A stretch of 64,000 nucleotides of DNA from Dipylidium caninum (taxonomy: Eukaryota > Platyhelminthes > Cestoda > Cyclophyllidea > Dipylidiidae). Below the pieces are notes generated by a model, which saw only the letters and a program-made list of their open reading frames with translations, ran no database searches and had not been told where the DNA came from. Numbering within the stretch: position 1 is the first letter of the stretch; the number at the start of each line of letters is the position of its first letter. Made by a program: the position numbers and the translations under genes. Positions 35,501 to 48,400 of this stretch are shown here, in pieces. Location: positions 186,001-250,000 of the forward strand of contig QEYB01001208.1 in the NCBI GenBank assembly GCA_017562135.1, given 5' to 3'.

Positions 35501-38500
35501 CGCGCCACGGGCGCAGGCGGACCCAGCTCGGCCGCACCACTCCCCGCCACGGCGACACGAGCGGCGCCCGTCTATGCTGCTTGGCGTCCGAAGACCAAGT
35601 TTGGGGGGGGAAAGTCGGCGCCGACCGCAGGTTTTCCACAGCTTGTTCGGACCCTCGTTGCCACTGAGGGAGACGACAATGAGTGGGGATTTCAGACCGC
35701 CTAATTACCGTCGCCTCTCCTCATAGCGGCCGAAACTATCGTGAAACACACGCAATGCAGGGCTTTTTGAGTCGGGCAGCTCGAGTGGAGGCCAGCGCGG
35801 AAGCGAATGGTGTGCTCTAATGGGCCCGTTGACCTAATAAGGGGAATCGAGGCGAGGACAAACAGTCCACTGCCTCTTATTGTCGCTTTTTTGGGGGGGC
35901 ATCGCCACTCCTGGCCAGCCCGGAGCGGTGAGACAGAGCCAGTGAGAGGCTCCTCAGTGGGAGTCGACCGCCGCCAGACGCCGGCCCCTTCAGGGACAGG
36001 GAAGGAGTGGCCGATGAACACCGCCACCACCAGAGGGGAAGGGAGTGTGGTCTGTGAACAAGAAGAAGCTGTTTTGCCTGCCTGGTCGGAAGGCGAAGCG
36101 ACTGAAGCATCACCTGGCGAGGCTGAGGTGGAAGGGTCTGCACACGTCGCCGTCAGGGGCTGCGAGGACGAGGTGGGTCGGATGTCTGGGGTTTCTTCGT
36201 CGTGTAGTGAGGCGGAAGAAGAAAGTCCACAGCCGTCTGCCTCCTCCGGAATGGACCGCCGCCAGCAGGCAGGGGTGCGCCTGGGAGTCAGCTTCTTCTC
36301 TAACCCACGTAAACTGAGCAGATTGTGATTTAAATCTTCGCGGGCTTCGGCCGCATGAGAAGGCGGGCGGAGGGCTCGGACGTTAAAAACGTGGGACCCC
36401 ACAGCCGACCAGCCTACCAGCCGCCTGGCCGGCTGACCGGCGCTAGTCCCCTGCGCGGTCCTCCTTAAGAAGACTATTAGCCCAGCGGCAGTTAATGGGA
36501 AATTTTAAGTCGTCGCCCCCTTTCTCCTCAATGGGAAAGTGTAGAGCCGGCTGTTGATTTGACATGGTTAATATTTCCTGCTTCACTAATATTTCTACTT
36601 TAGTCTATTGTGCTGCTGTCGTTCTCGGAACGTGTTTGTCCACCCACTCTAAAAAAAATACTTATCATCATAGTGATCGCGCTCGAAAGGGTGTGAATCT
36701 CGTATGCACCGCATTTTTTCTGAAAAATTCGTCAAAATTTTTTAAGATTCGCCACATTACCAAAGCCGGAGAGCAGGTCGACTATCAGGTGGCGACCTCG
36801 ACCCACCCGCGGACGAGGTGACCGCGGTGACCCCTCGAGACCACCACGGTCCAACTCGCGCGCCATCGACGGACGCACCGCCAGGTCGGCAGGACACCGG
36901 CGCCGAAGGTGAGGACTTCGAGGAATGGGGACGAGACGCGGGCTCCATGTAGGTGGCCTCCGAATTCATGGAGGGACCTCCAGCGGCGATGCCGGGGATG
37001 GTGCTTTTGGTGTAAGCCGAGGCGTCGTGTGTCAGCAGATATTCGCAGCCCACCCTCTTCCTGGCTTGTGACGCATTAACTTTAACATTTCGTGAGGAAG
37101 AAAAGAGGAGGAAGGGGAAGGGCCGAGGGAGCAATTGACACCAGTTAGGACCTCCGCCCCCCTTCCAGCTAATGTGTTAGTCTTCTTTTATAAAGTGAAA
37201 CAAATCTCCAAACCCGCGTCACTAGACACAGCGGTTGAGTTTAAACAATGGAACGGCCTCAGGGCGCCAAGGGCGCTCGCATTACTTAGTCCTTGGAGGC
37301 ACAGCCGCAGCTGAATGCCGCACTATTCGGACTGCCGTTGTCGATTTCGGCCGGGGACTGGGCTGGGGAAGGGGACGAGCGTCTACGCACGGAGGCGCTG
37401 CTTTTCCGACGCCCCAACACGCCATTGACAAAAATCGTCCGCGAGTGGTGAAGCTGCCAGGAGGAGCGCGACGAAGGGAGCGCGGGTGGCCAGCTCGGCG
37501 TGCGTCGCCTCTGAGGGGAAGGCGGAGGAAATCAGCCCGATCTCGCCAGCCTCCGAGGCACGCAGGGGGTGCGCGGGGGGGGGGCGAGGAGCGCAGGGCG
37601 GACGTTGGGATGTTTTGGTCGAGTGACGAGGTCTCTCCGTGCCGCTGGGGCTATCGAGATAAAGTAAGATAAATGCGTGTTTGACAATTTCACAGCTGCG
37701 TCACCCTCCCTGAACAGCCTCGTGGCGTTTTATCTCCCAGTTGCGTGAATTCAAGCGTTTGGTGAAACGTGGCAGCCGGAAGCGTCACAGGGCAGTGGGG
37801 GGGGGGGGGGACAGGGGACGGGGTTCGTTGTTTGCAGGCTGTTTCGAAGTAAACCGAAGTGCAGTCAGACCTGACGGGGCCTTCGCCACCGTCCCAGCAC
37901 CTCCTGCCGCGGGGAAAGCTGTTCCGCAGGCGCTCCTCCGCTGTCCTGCCAACCATCAAAGCAATGCTGATTCGCGTGTTAAACCCGCTTTCAGGAGACC
38001 AGGATGATAGGCGCCCTTGGCGTTTCCATGCCAACAGGCAGAGATGAGGAAAGTGAAAAATTTACGCCATGTCGGATGCCCAGTGGTGAATGCTTACATT
38101 CTCGCGGCTGCCGAGGAAGATCCTCGCGGGCGATCGCAAATGGGGAGGTGCCTACGTCGGCCAGAAAGGCGGTGGCCGAGCAGGGCGGTGCCGGTGTTGC
38201 GGCAGCCGACACTGGTCGAAACGATGCCAACCGCTTGGGGTGCCGCCCGACCCCGTGGCCGTCGGCGGGTCCGACGGCAGGCTACTAAAGGCGTTCTTTT
38301 TTTGGCGTATTCATCAACGCAGACGTCTGGTTCACAATAAACTCTGCCAGTGCTCCGCGTGTCCCTCCACTACGGCGCCGTCTAAGACAAATGAGGGCGG
38401 TCAAACAGACCACAACACCACAAAGTGGCCGCTGCCAACAGAGGAAGCTTTTTACCTTCTTGGGCGTTTTCGGGGGAGTGGAGCGGCTTTGAAGATCTCA

Positions 38501-41500
38501 GAGTGTCGCCTTTCCCCCCGGGTGAGAGGAAATGGTGACATCGTGCGAGTATAGTCAAACCACTGTAAAGTAGTGTGGGCACTGGCACGTCCACAGCGGC
38601 GATTAATCATTTGACCAGGGCGAGAGTAACATTTTATGAGCACAAAGTCACGCATACGTGACTTTATACGCCCACCTTATTAGTTGCAATAAGGGCGGAG
38701 GTTGACGTGGGAACGCCGAAGGGGTCGGACAAAATTCCCATGCGACATGGCCACGATCGGCCGGGTGAGGGGCGAGGGGCGAGTGGCAGCCGTAAAAGAA
38801 GCTGCATCGCGTTGGTCAACTGGTGGTTGGCCGGAAGGGGGAGCGGGAATTTCGATCGCCGAGGCTGGCTGTGCGACCACTCGTGGACGGGTTGCGCCTC
38901 CCGGCCGGGCCGCCAGGGCGAGGAGCGTCCGCCTCCCGACCGCCTGGGCGCACGCGGCTCGAGGTGGGCGCAGACGCCGTGGTCGGACCGGGCTCCCGTC
39001 CGATTTCGCTCCTCACACAAGTTTGACGTCGACTTAACTATCAAGTGGAAATGATGCAGTCGCCCTCATGCATCCTGCGGGGAGGGAAATTTGTTAATGC
39101 CATGCTGGAGGTGCAACCGAGGCCGGCGGACAAAAAGGCTGCCCTTTTTCCTTCGAGTAGTGACTTGAAAAATCAGCGAGTTTAAGAAGGCATAGCCTGA
39201 GTAAATAAAGCTTGTTGAGGTGGGCAAGGACCCTCGCCCCCGTCAGCGCGAAGGGGACGCGCTAATTGTTTCGAGTAAAATTAAAGTAAGAGACTTTTGC
39301 AGGAAAGAACAATGAGGCTGAGGACGTCTACCCGACTTTTAGCAGTCGTTGGAACACAATGCCCATTGTTCTGCCCCTCGCGGTCTGCGAAGTGGCTGGT
39401 GCGGGCCAAAGGAGCGGGCACGAAAACGCGTCCTCAGACGTTCGCCATTAGCGACAGCCCGAAAATGCACACAGAAGACAATTTGGCGAGGCGGGGAGAG
39501 GCGGAGGCGGCGCGGAAGGCGCGAGGGGCGGCCGGGGAGGGCGCCGCCTCCGCTGTGGCTAATGGCGCGACGCATGGGGCGCGTGCGGACTGGATATCAA
39601 AAGGGCGTAAATGCCGCGGTCGACGCTCTACACGTCGTGGGCGAGGCTGTGGCTTTGAGAGTCTTCCAAGTAGGCACTTTTCAAAGTGTGCATTTTGGGC
39701 AGGAGGTGGCAGTGCGGACGAAGGCTTTTCCGGCGGGTTCGGTGGCAAGCGAGTCTGCACACCAGCTTCCGCGCGAGTCTGTCGCCATCGCTGTCGCCTG
39801 CCAGTCAACATCTGAGCAGGCCACGAGACGCCTCACCTCTCTTAAGTCGAGCCGACTGCTCGGGGGTGGGGCAAGCAAATTGTAGAGAGTGATTTACAAG
39901 TGTTTCGGCGGATTGACATCATAAAGCATGTAAAAGGGTAAGGTGAACAGGCCTCAGAGTGGATCTGACAGGTTCACGATGCACGTTGGTGTTCGCGGCT
40001 TCTTCGCTGGTCAGAAGACCACGTGGGGACGGGGTGACTGTCTAATTAACTATTCTGTGGGGAGGGGAAGCGCACCTCGGGCCTCCTCCCGCCCCCTCGA
40101 GGCGCAGAGCGGCACGCATCAGTGAGCAGACCAAAAGTGCTTGAGGCCGTTCTTCTCGCCGCCCTCCCCGCGGCCGCGGAAGGAGCGGACTTTGCCTGAG
40201 CCCGCAGGGGGCCTGCAAACTGCGCTAACCGCAGCCCTTGCCGGGCCGTCGCCCGCAATGCGAATCGTGGGACGCGTCAGTTGGAGGGGAGCTTTCACCG
40301 AGCCTCCGCCTCGTGAGGTGTTCCCTGGAGCGAAGTGCCGCAGGTGAAAGGCTAACGAACCTGCCAAAACTGTCAATCATGCAATAATCCGGAGGCAGCC
40401 TGCCTGCGTGGGTGCATGGCAGGCGCGGCGACCTGGGTGCGGCAAACCGGGCAACATGGGGCGAGAGGAACCCTCTTCGGACAAGAAACTGGGCATCGGG
40501 CCGAGCGCGCAGCATGGAACGAACTCGTCCACGTTATTTGCAACAAATGTGGTTTGACCGTGGAGGTGGTAGGAGCGTTGCTGGCGAGGCTTTAAGTTAA
40601 TTGCAAACGAGATTAAGGAAATTAGGGGCAGCGCAGGACCACCTCCCCACTTCAAGAACTGGCACTCCACGTGCTAGTGGCGCTTGGACAACTAGAATTT
40701 CTGCAGTCCGGAAGAGGACGAGGGCGCTGCTGGCCGGCATGGCAGCTGCGGTTCAGGCTAATGCCCGGACGCACCCGGCGCGGAGGAGTCGGGAGCGCGG
40801 ACAGGCGGAGAATGGTGAGACGTGGTGGCTGATGTGAGCCACTCCTGTGATTGCAGAAGATCACTCGGGCAGAAACTTAGAGAAGTAGAGAAGTGCAGTT
40901 CAAACGAAGGAGGCGCTGTCTCCTCGAGAGGAGGGAGGGTCTTTTTACGGAGCATCTGCCCTCGCCACACCTTAGCGTGGCACCTCCTCGGCTCAGACGT
41001 CCTCATCGTTCCGACGTGAAGGAGGAGTGGACAAAAACCGTCAATCTCGTGATAATGACCAAGACGATTTAGGCTTTTTGTGGACGTTAAGTGCAAACAA
41101 CTTCCCAAACACTAAATCGCAATGAGTGATGGCTCCGAGATAAGAGCCTACGACCCGCGACATTTTAACTTAACTGCCTCACTTCAGAGAGTCCACACTT
41201 TCGCACGGTTTCTGGGTGTTTATCTTCACAGTGGAGGTCTGCGCGAATGTCACAGCCCACACCTAAACTGGCGGACCATTTGAAGCGCGACGCAGTTTTC
41301 GTGTTGACTGCCACGCAGAAAAGGCAAATTTGCTTGGGATGGCGAGGGTAACAGGCCGTGCGCTCCGCTCCGCTTTCCCCTCCTCCCTCTCCTCTTGTTC
41401 GCTAAGTTGCCGAGTGATGGCGAGTTCTGGAGATTCGCGAGTCTAAAAGAAGTCAAGTGCTGTCTTTCCTTCTGCCTTCTCTTCTTCTCTTTACTCCGCG

Positions 41501-44500
41501 CCATCAACCCGACATCGTGCAGGTGCCATAAGATATGAGGGTAATACACGCCAACCGAAAGTGAATAGAAAAATTTTGGCAAGGTCCTTGTTTTCCGCTC
41601 CTAGTTCCCCAGTGCCTTTAGGCTTGTCGACGTCCCGTCCGTCGACTCTCGACCGCCGGCCGAGTCCTCCCACCCGCCTCCCAATCGCCTCGTCTGCGCG
41701 CCAAACCTCAGTGCAGCAGCCAATGCCGCCTCTTGCGAACGGCTTCCGGCAGACGCGCCCACAGTGTGTTTGTCTGACACTGTTTACACTGTCTGTGTAT
41801 ACATGGTTAGCCTGGAGGGGGAGAGGTGATTGAGTATCTTCGTATCAGAAGTGTTCTTTTGCTGCCTTCGTTCCCGCCCCCACGTCCCCTCTGGACTGAA
41901 ACACTCAAACAATGCGTGGGCGCGGCAGCCCGTTGCCAGAGCGTTCGGGGCTGCCGCCGCCTCTCGCATCCCCGACTGGGGGGAGGCCGAAGACTCGGGG
42001 AGGGCGATGTGTCCCCTCGTGACAGTTTGACGAGTTGCACTTGCGGATCCCCCAAATGGGATGAAACGGCCCAGGAGAGCGCCGGTGTCAGCTCCTCCTC
42101 TCCGCGCGGGAGAAGGACAGTGCTGTTAGGGCAATTGTCTGGCTGGTTGGCAGTCAGACACTTTGCCCCGCTTTGCGTCGTCCAAGCCCGCGTAGCCCGT
42201 CCCACGGCTGCCATGACTCCATTAACGAGACAACCCGATGGGGAACGATATGCCACGTCGCCTTTCCCGAATTGAACGGTTTTTGCCAAATTCCTGAAAT
42301 CTTGTTTTCCCTCTGACGACCCATTAATTTGTGGCCCGATGTCAGAGGCTAGTAAAAAATGGGTTGCGATGGTATCTGCCTTGCTTCTTTCCCCTAATTG
42401 GTGAGGATGTTTACACGGAGAGGCGCCTGTGGCCGCCGTCCGTTGGTGGAGCCTCAGTTGAGAGGGGCTACTGCCGCGTTCGGCGAACCGCTCCCACACG
42501 CGGGTCGCGGAACTCGAAACGGACCACGAGAAGGGGAGCCTTCCTGAGCGGTTCACGGGGAAAAGGCGATTTCGTAGCTACACCCTGGACCGTAATGCGA
42601 TGCCATTTGGATGATTCTTATTGCAATATCTGGCAAAGAACAACAGGCTCCGGCAATGAGATGCACGCAGGAAAAACACCAGAGCGTTTTTAGCCCTAAT
42701 GCTTCGCGTAGCCTGGGGCAAATATCCCGTCAACGAGTCCCATTTGGGGAATTATGCGTCGTCTGAAGTGATTAGACTACGAAAGCGTTTGAAGTCGTCG
42801 AACCCGGAGCCTTCCGAGGTTTTGTCTACTCACCCCATTTACGTAGAAATATAAAAATTAATAAAATTTATAGTCTATTTGCATAAAATCAGGACCCTGA
42901 AATGGAATTACTGGCCAAAAAGATGGTCGCCGCATTGTCTGTCTCATCTCCCCTTTCATTCCCATGGGTAAGCCTAGAGCGGATGGTGAAAGACACTGTG
43001 CGGTCAGCTGCTGCTGCAAAAGGTGTGTTGATGCTCTGCTCCGCATTGGACGTCGGCAGAGGCTTCTTGGACGCTCGACTTCCGCCCACTTGCAGCACTC
43101 GAGAGACATTCAACGGTCTCCCTTCACCAAGTGACAGGCACCGCCCTTCGCCGCTGCGATGCAGGCCCAGGCAGGTTGAGATGGAAGAGCCAGAGGTGGC
43201 AGAGGACGAGGTGGCAGAGGACGAGGGGGTGTGGCCGAAGCCTCGTCGGTGGCATCGCCCTGAAACGATCTACTCAGTAGCTCTGTTAATGCGAGTGAAG
43301 CAAACCAGTGGAGAGCATTTACGTCAATTTGGCTGCGTCTCGAAGCTGCGCTGGCTACTTGTACACCCGTCCGTCCGTCCACTCACCCGCCTTTCCACCA
43401 ATCTATCCATCGTCAAATGATATTCTGCATGAAAGTTGATTCGCGTCATTGGTGGCGCTCCGCAAAACTTGAAGTCTGGCATCTGCAGCTTGTGAGGACG
43501 TGAGACGCGCATCGTTAGACGAGGTGGGGGCCGATGACCTAGGGAGGACGGACTGCCAGCGCCACAGCTTCCAAGGCTCGAATAGTTACGTTTGCTTCAG
43601 TCTTCTTCTCCCCTATTCTGCCCCTCCTTCTCCGTCTCATCCTTTCAACTTTCTTCACATCCCACTCTACTCCACGCCTCGAGGTCTGAAAGCTCATGGC
43701 GCCATTCTCCTCCTCCCCCTCCCCCCCTCTCGCCTCACCTCCACATTCTGGGCGTACTTCTTTCGATCCAGCGTCGCAGAGGCGGGTGGACAGATGGTCG
43801 GTGAGGACGAGGTGTTTGGGCAATCTGGGCCGGAATGAGGCGACAGAGCAAAGTACACGTTGAGCTGCTCCGTTGTCGATGGGCGCCAAGGCAAAGAGGC
43901 CGCACAGACGATCCGCCGGTGCAGGGGATTAGCCGGCAACACGTGGTCCTCCCCGCTGCTCGACTTCGTCATAGTTGCGAAAGACATCCTTCCATTCACT
44001 CTTGCCCACTTTAGAGTGATATACCGTAAATAGAAGCGGTCCACTTTCCTCCTCTTCCTCCCCTTCCCTCCCACGTCATAGCCCTAGTATGTCAATGAAT
44101 TACCACAGAGGCGATTGGATAGCATGCATCTAGAGAAAAGATCTGTGATACAAGTGGAACTCACGTGATTGGCTGAATAAGGAGGAAGCGGAACTCGCAT
44201 TGGCAATTAGCATGATGGAAAAAGTCGCAGAAACACACAGCTTAAATGTCAACGGGGAAAGCTGACGCGCTGCTGCTTACCAGCAAGTGGGGCTGGCGGT
44301 TTCACTTCCCAATCCCCTCTTCTACTAGGCGGAATGGCGGGAGTTCATTTTCCGCCACGCATTATAATGCCTCTGGGGCAATTGGGTGCACCTTCTGACA
44401 CAGATGCACGCACAAGAACACTGGGAATAGTCGTGTCAGTTTATTATTAGGGAACTCTTAAGGACTGTTACAAGTGCCCCATTCACGACTGTGGGTTGTG

Positions 44501-45400
44501 CTTCTTCTCCCATTCCACCGCAGCCACACGTCAGAGAGCGTCAGTTGGGCGGGGCAAAGAGTTGTGCCTTTTCACCGCAAACCACCGCCGCAGTGTGCAG
44601 TCGGGAAAAGAGACTGTCCACAATTTATGAATCCTTTGCTGTGCCCGGGGGAGCGGGTTCAGGGCACCCGCCTCCCCGTCCCCGGCGGGGAGGTCGAGGA
44701 CACCAAAAGTCGGAGAGGCTGATGCACGGCGTGACCGACTTGTTCGCAAAGTCGACGGCCAAATAGCGCGGCTCGAGTGTGAGAAAGGACAGAGGCCCCC
44801 GCATTTTGTCTGGCATGTATTCGGTGTGAATGGGAGGAGAAAGTGCTTTGAGTGTGAGGCTGACATTGTAATTACACGTTTGTTAGATTTCCTCTGCCGC
44901 CATTGTCTCCCTCCACTTGAAAATTTGGCTTGTAATTTAATGAACTCAAAGGGAAACCTCGCGAACCGCTTTTTGGTCTGCTCAGCCAGCAATTGTGCAT
45001 AACAAAACGCCGCAATGTATCATAAAATTTGTATTCAATGGCAAATGCTAGTACTCAGTGATCGGTTCGTAGGTGACCTCCTCACATGTCATAAGTAAAT
45101 GCTCCGCGTGGAGGGAAGAGGTAGATTTTGTCACGGGGCAATTTGTCCGCCGGCAGTGGAGGGGAAGCAGAGCAGAAAAGTACACAGAGAAAATACAAAA
45201 AGAAAAACAGATTTCGGCGGTGATCTTTTCATTATCCCACCAGCCAAGGTCTATCACACGGGCTCGGTAGAGGTGGTGGCGGTGGCGGTTGTGGTGGTGG
45301 TAGTGGTGGCAGTAGTATATACAAGGAGTTAGAGTTTGTTCACTGGAATTGTGCAGCTGGAATAGCGTGATATCTGGCGTCTGAAAAACCTCTTAGACAG
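29600..45400. other. 16-kb GC-rich region without a recognisable gene
   Basis: No domain, exon series with compatible phases, RNA gene or transposase was recognised on either strand. It contains homopolymer runs (C12 at 28839-28850 just before it, G14 at 37797-37810) and GGT/GCC-rich simple repeats (33117-33150, 45270-45315). It also contains long stop-free frames, the longest on the minus strand at 31695-33200 without an early ATG. Distal regulatory DNA of neurexin or of the heat-shock genes would be compatible, but nothing shows it. Confidence 0.5.
45272..45315 (+). repeat. GGT-rich simple repeat just downstream of neurexin
   Basis: Imperfect GGT/GGC trinucleotides about 90 bases beyond the neurexin stop codon; read on the gene's strand it is ACC-rich and part of the 3' UTR or flank. 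Confidence 0.7.
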
Positions 45401-45405
45401 AAAAG

Positions 45406-48400
45406 CTATACATACCATTCTTTGTTTGGGGAGTCGAAGTCGGCTGGAGTGCACCGCTGGAGGGGAGCGAGCTCAGTCGCGGTCTCGAGGGAGGCCGACC
45501 GAAGACGCGTCGGCGCAAGCGTCGAGGTTGACTGCCGATTTATAAATGTCCTATTTTCCTCAACATTGTAGGAGCCCTCATTTCGTCGGCGGAATTTATA
45601 AACAGCATAGCCCGCTATCAAAACTATCAGAAGGACGGTGGTACCGCAGCCGGCTAAGAGGAGCCAGGTGTTGAGGGAGGGCAGGTAGCTCGTGATGCCC
45701 GCCTGAACGTTGCCCTCGGCCCCGGGGAGCTCCTCGAGGCTGGCGCCGTTTTCGCCACCGTTAAATCGAATGGCGTCGTCCTGAGGGGCGCGGTCATGGC
45801 TCCAGGAGGGGAAGATTTCCTCCGACTCCGAGGGATACACTTTCCCGCTCACCTCTGCGCCGCTGGTGTCTTCGACCACTGGCGCTTGATGGTGTTGTGT
45901 CATTAATCTGAAGGGGTTTGGAGACGGACCAATTACTTTCATGGGGAAAAAGACGGCTACGCAAGCGAGACACTCCGTCATATCAGTAGATACTGGGAAA
46001 AGGCAAACACACCTGCACGAAGTAAAAAGGGCAAATTTACGACTGTGTACAGAGCAAACGCCTTGACACTTAAAGCAAAGACAAAACCGTCCCGATGTGA
46101 TAGGCGCGGCATTAGACAAACTGCCCTGCCCCGAGACGAGGGAAGGGCACCGCCGACATATTTACTGCACACGACAAAGTAATTGGCGTGAAAATCGCCA
46201 GAGGAGTGCCGAGAAAAAGTCGCCACATCCGTAACCGCGGGGTTGATGCGTCGAGGCGGCATTGACCGAAGTGGACGAAGCGTCGCCTCCCCGGTGACCT
46301 CGACTGAGCATAGAGCGGAACTCGGACAATCGTCCCGCAGCTGTCCGGCCCATTCGTCGTTTCTCGGTGACATAATGTGGTGAGGCACGCGAGTGGAGGG
46401 GAGAGAAGGGGGGCGCCGAGAGAGGCGATGGCGGGGCGTGCCATGCGGTGCACCGCAGCTGGAAGGCCTGTATGCGTCCTCCTCCGAAGCAGCGATCTTA
46501 TCTTCCACCAGCACATTGGGATTCCAAAGCCAGCGCGCCTTTATCTCCGGGTTTGCCAGCTCTCGACGCCCACCGCCTCATTGCATACGCCGGCGTTAAT
46601 AACTTTCACCCTACCCTTAGGGTGCGAGAGAAAAGACGGCCTGGCACAATGGGAAAGGCCGTCTTTGCAAAATACGGCGTGGACGGAAAAACAAGTTTCG
46701 CTCAGCTTTGTCCACGCCGGTTGGCCAACTAGGCTGTCTTTTTTACTTGAACACACTGCGTAAATTTAATGGAAGGCCAAAACTTACTCCACCCACCTCC
46801 CAAGAGTGCGTTCTCCCCAAACGCGTTAGGTTGGATTTTTCTAATAAATTATTCAACTTCGAAGTGAACACACAATGGGGCTTTAATGGTGCAGAAGAGT
46901 TGAGATTCAGGAAGTTTCGGAAATGTCATCGGGCCAAGTTTCCCTCTACAGGCGGGAGTCGGCAACAGCCTCGCGTGGCACCCAGGTCCTGCGCCAAAAA
47001 CATCGCCGAAAAGCATTCAGCAGTTTCAAGCTGCCACGGACGGACAAACGTCTCCTCCGCAGGCCGCAGGAACGCATAACCCGGAGGCATGCAGCGGCCC
47101 AGCAACTAGCTGGAAAAGTGGTGTGGCAGCAAATAAGCGTATTTTAGTTGAGTGTGGGGTGAGGAAATTGTTGGCGAATGGAGCAAGGCGACGGGAAAGC
47201 CGATGAAACGAACACATGAGGCATGAAGTACGATCGGGGGCTTCAACTTCAGGAACCCCCAAGCGGACGGACGGAGAGGCAGGCAAGCAGACAGGCGTCG
47301 TCGGGGCAATGAGAATGGGCAGACGGACGCTTTAATGAGCAACAAGCGACTTGGTTGGCAGACCCTTCGCAAGTTTGCAATCAGTTGCCATTTGCGTGAG
47401 TACAGTTTACTAAGGCTTCAGGCTGACCTCGAAAGGTCACAATTTTAACTGCCGAAAGGGTGAACGAGGCGACTTCACCGAGATCTGGACAGCTAATGGC
47501 GCTTTGTGAGGAGGACGGTTCGGGGGGGGGGCAGAAGACAGGTCACCAGGGGGTTTAACCTGTGAAAACTCGCCTACTTGGACATGATGTGACCCAAGCC
47601 CTGAAATTACCGGAGCGTCGGGAAAACGCGTCCGCGGTATGGTCAGCCTCCGCGATTCCCTTAGTGGCAGCAAGAGTTCAGGAATGGCCCTTAAGCCCAT
47701 CGTGAAATTCTCTATGACTTCGCGGGTGAGTTGTTCGCCGCATTAACAGAAATAAAATGGGGGAAGGTGGAACTGGACTGGGTGAGAGTACAGCAGGAAC
47801 AATTTGTTACGACCTTACCGATGCGAACCCCAGGCGTTTCTCTGAATCCACGTTGAATCCACCTCGTTAGGAGGGGGGAGACTCCACTTTGGAACGACAA
47901 TCCCATTCGGCGTCATCGGCTTGCAGTTGGCCAGTTTGCCTCTGAGGGCGGCATCATTCTCAAGGCAGTTGGGCTTCGCTACCACCAAAGGAGTGAGTGG
48001 TTTGGAGGAGCTCGGATACGACTTTAACGCAATGCAAAAGATTGAGGAGGCTCTCATCAACAATCGCGAATGATACACCAATTGCAGTCTTAGGGCAACC
48101 ACTCTAGGGTCGCACTGACGCGCCACAGTAAAGTGAAATTCGTTGTCTCACCTAATCACTGACTCAAGTGTAAGGAGGCAAAGTGTAAGCGCGTGCGGTC
48201 TCACCTGTTCTGCGCCCATGTCGTTCGCGGGCCTACAGGAAAGGGAAACAGAGGGTGGGTAATCGCGAGGCAGACGACAATCACCTTCCCCTTCCCAGTT
48301 AGAAACAAATGTTAAGACAACGGTGGAACAAAAAGTGGCTCCGCCCCGCCCCGCCCCGCCCCGCCTCGCCCGCCTCGCCCCGCTCCTCCCGGTGGCAGCG

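Noticed and set aside
41807..42556. Long minus-strand frame of about 250 codons in the GC-rich desert
   Set aside because: Same signs of composition-driven openness: overlapping frames on the plus strand and no domain or splice partners.
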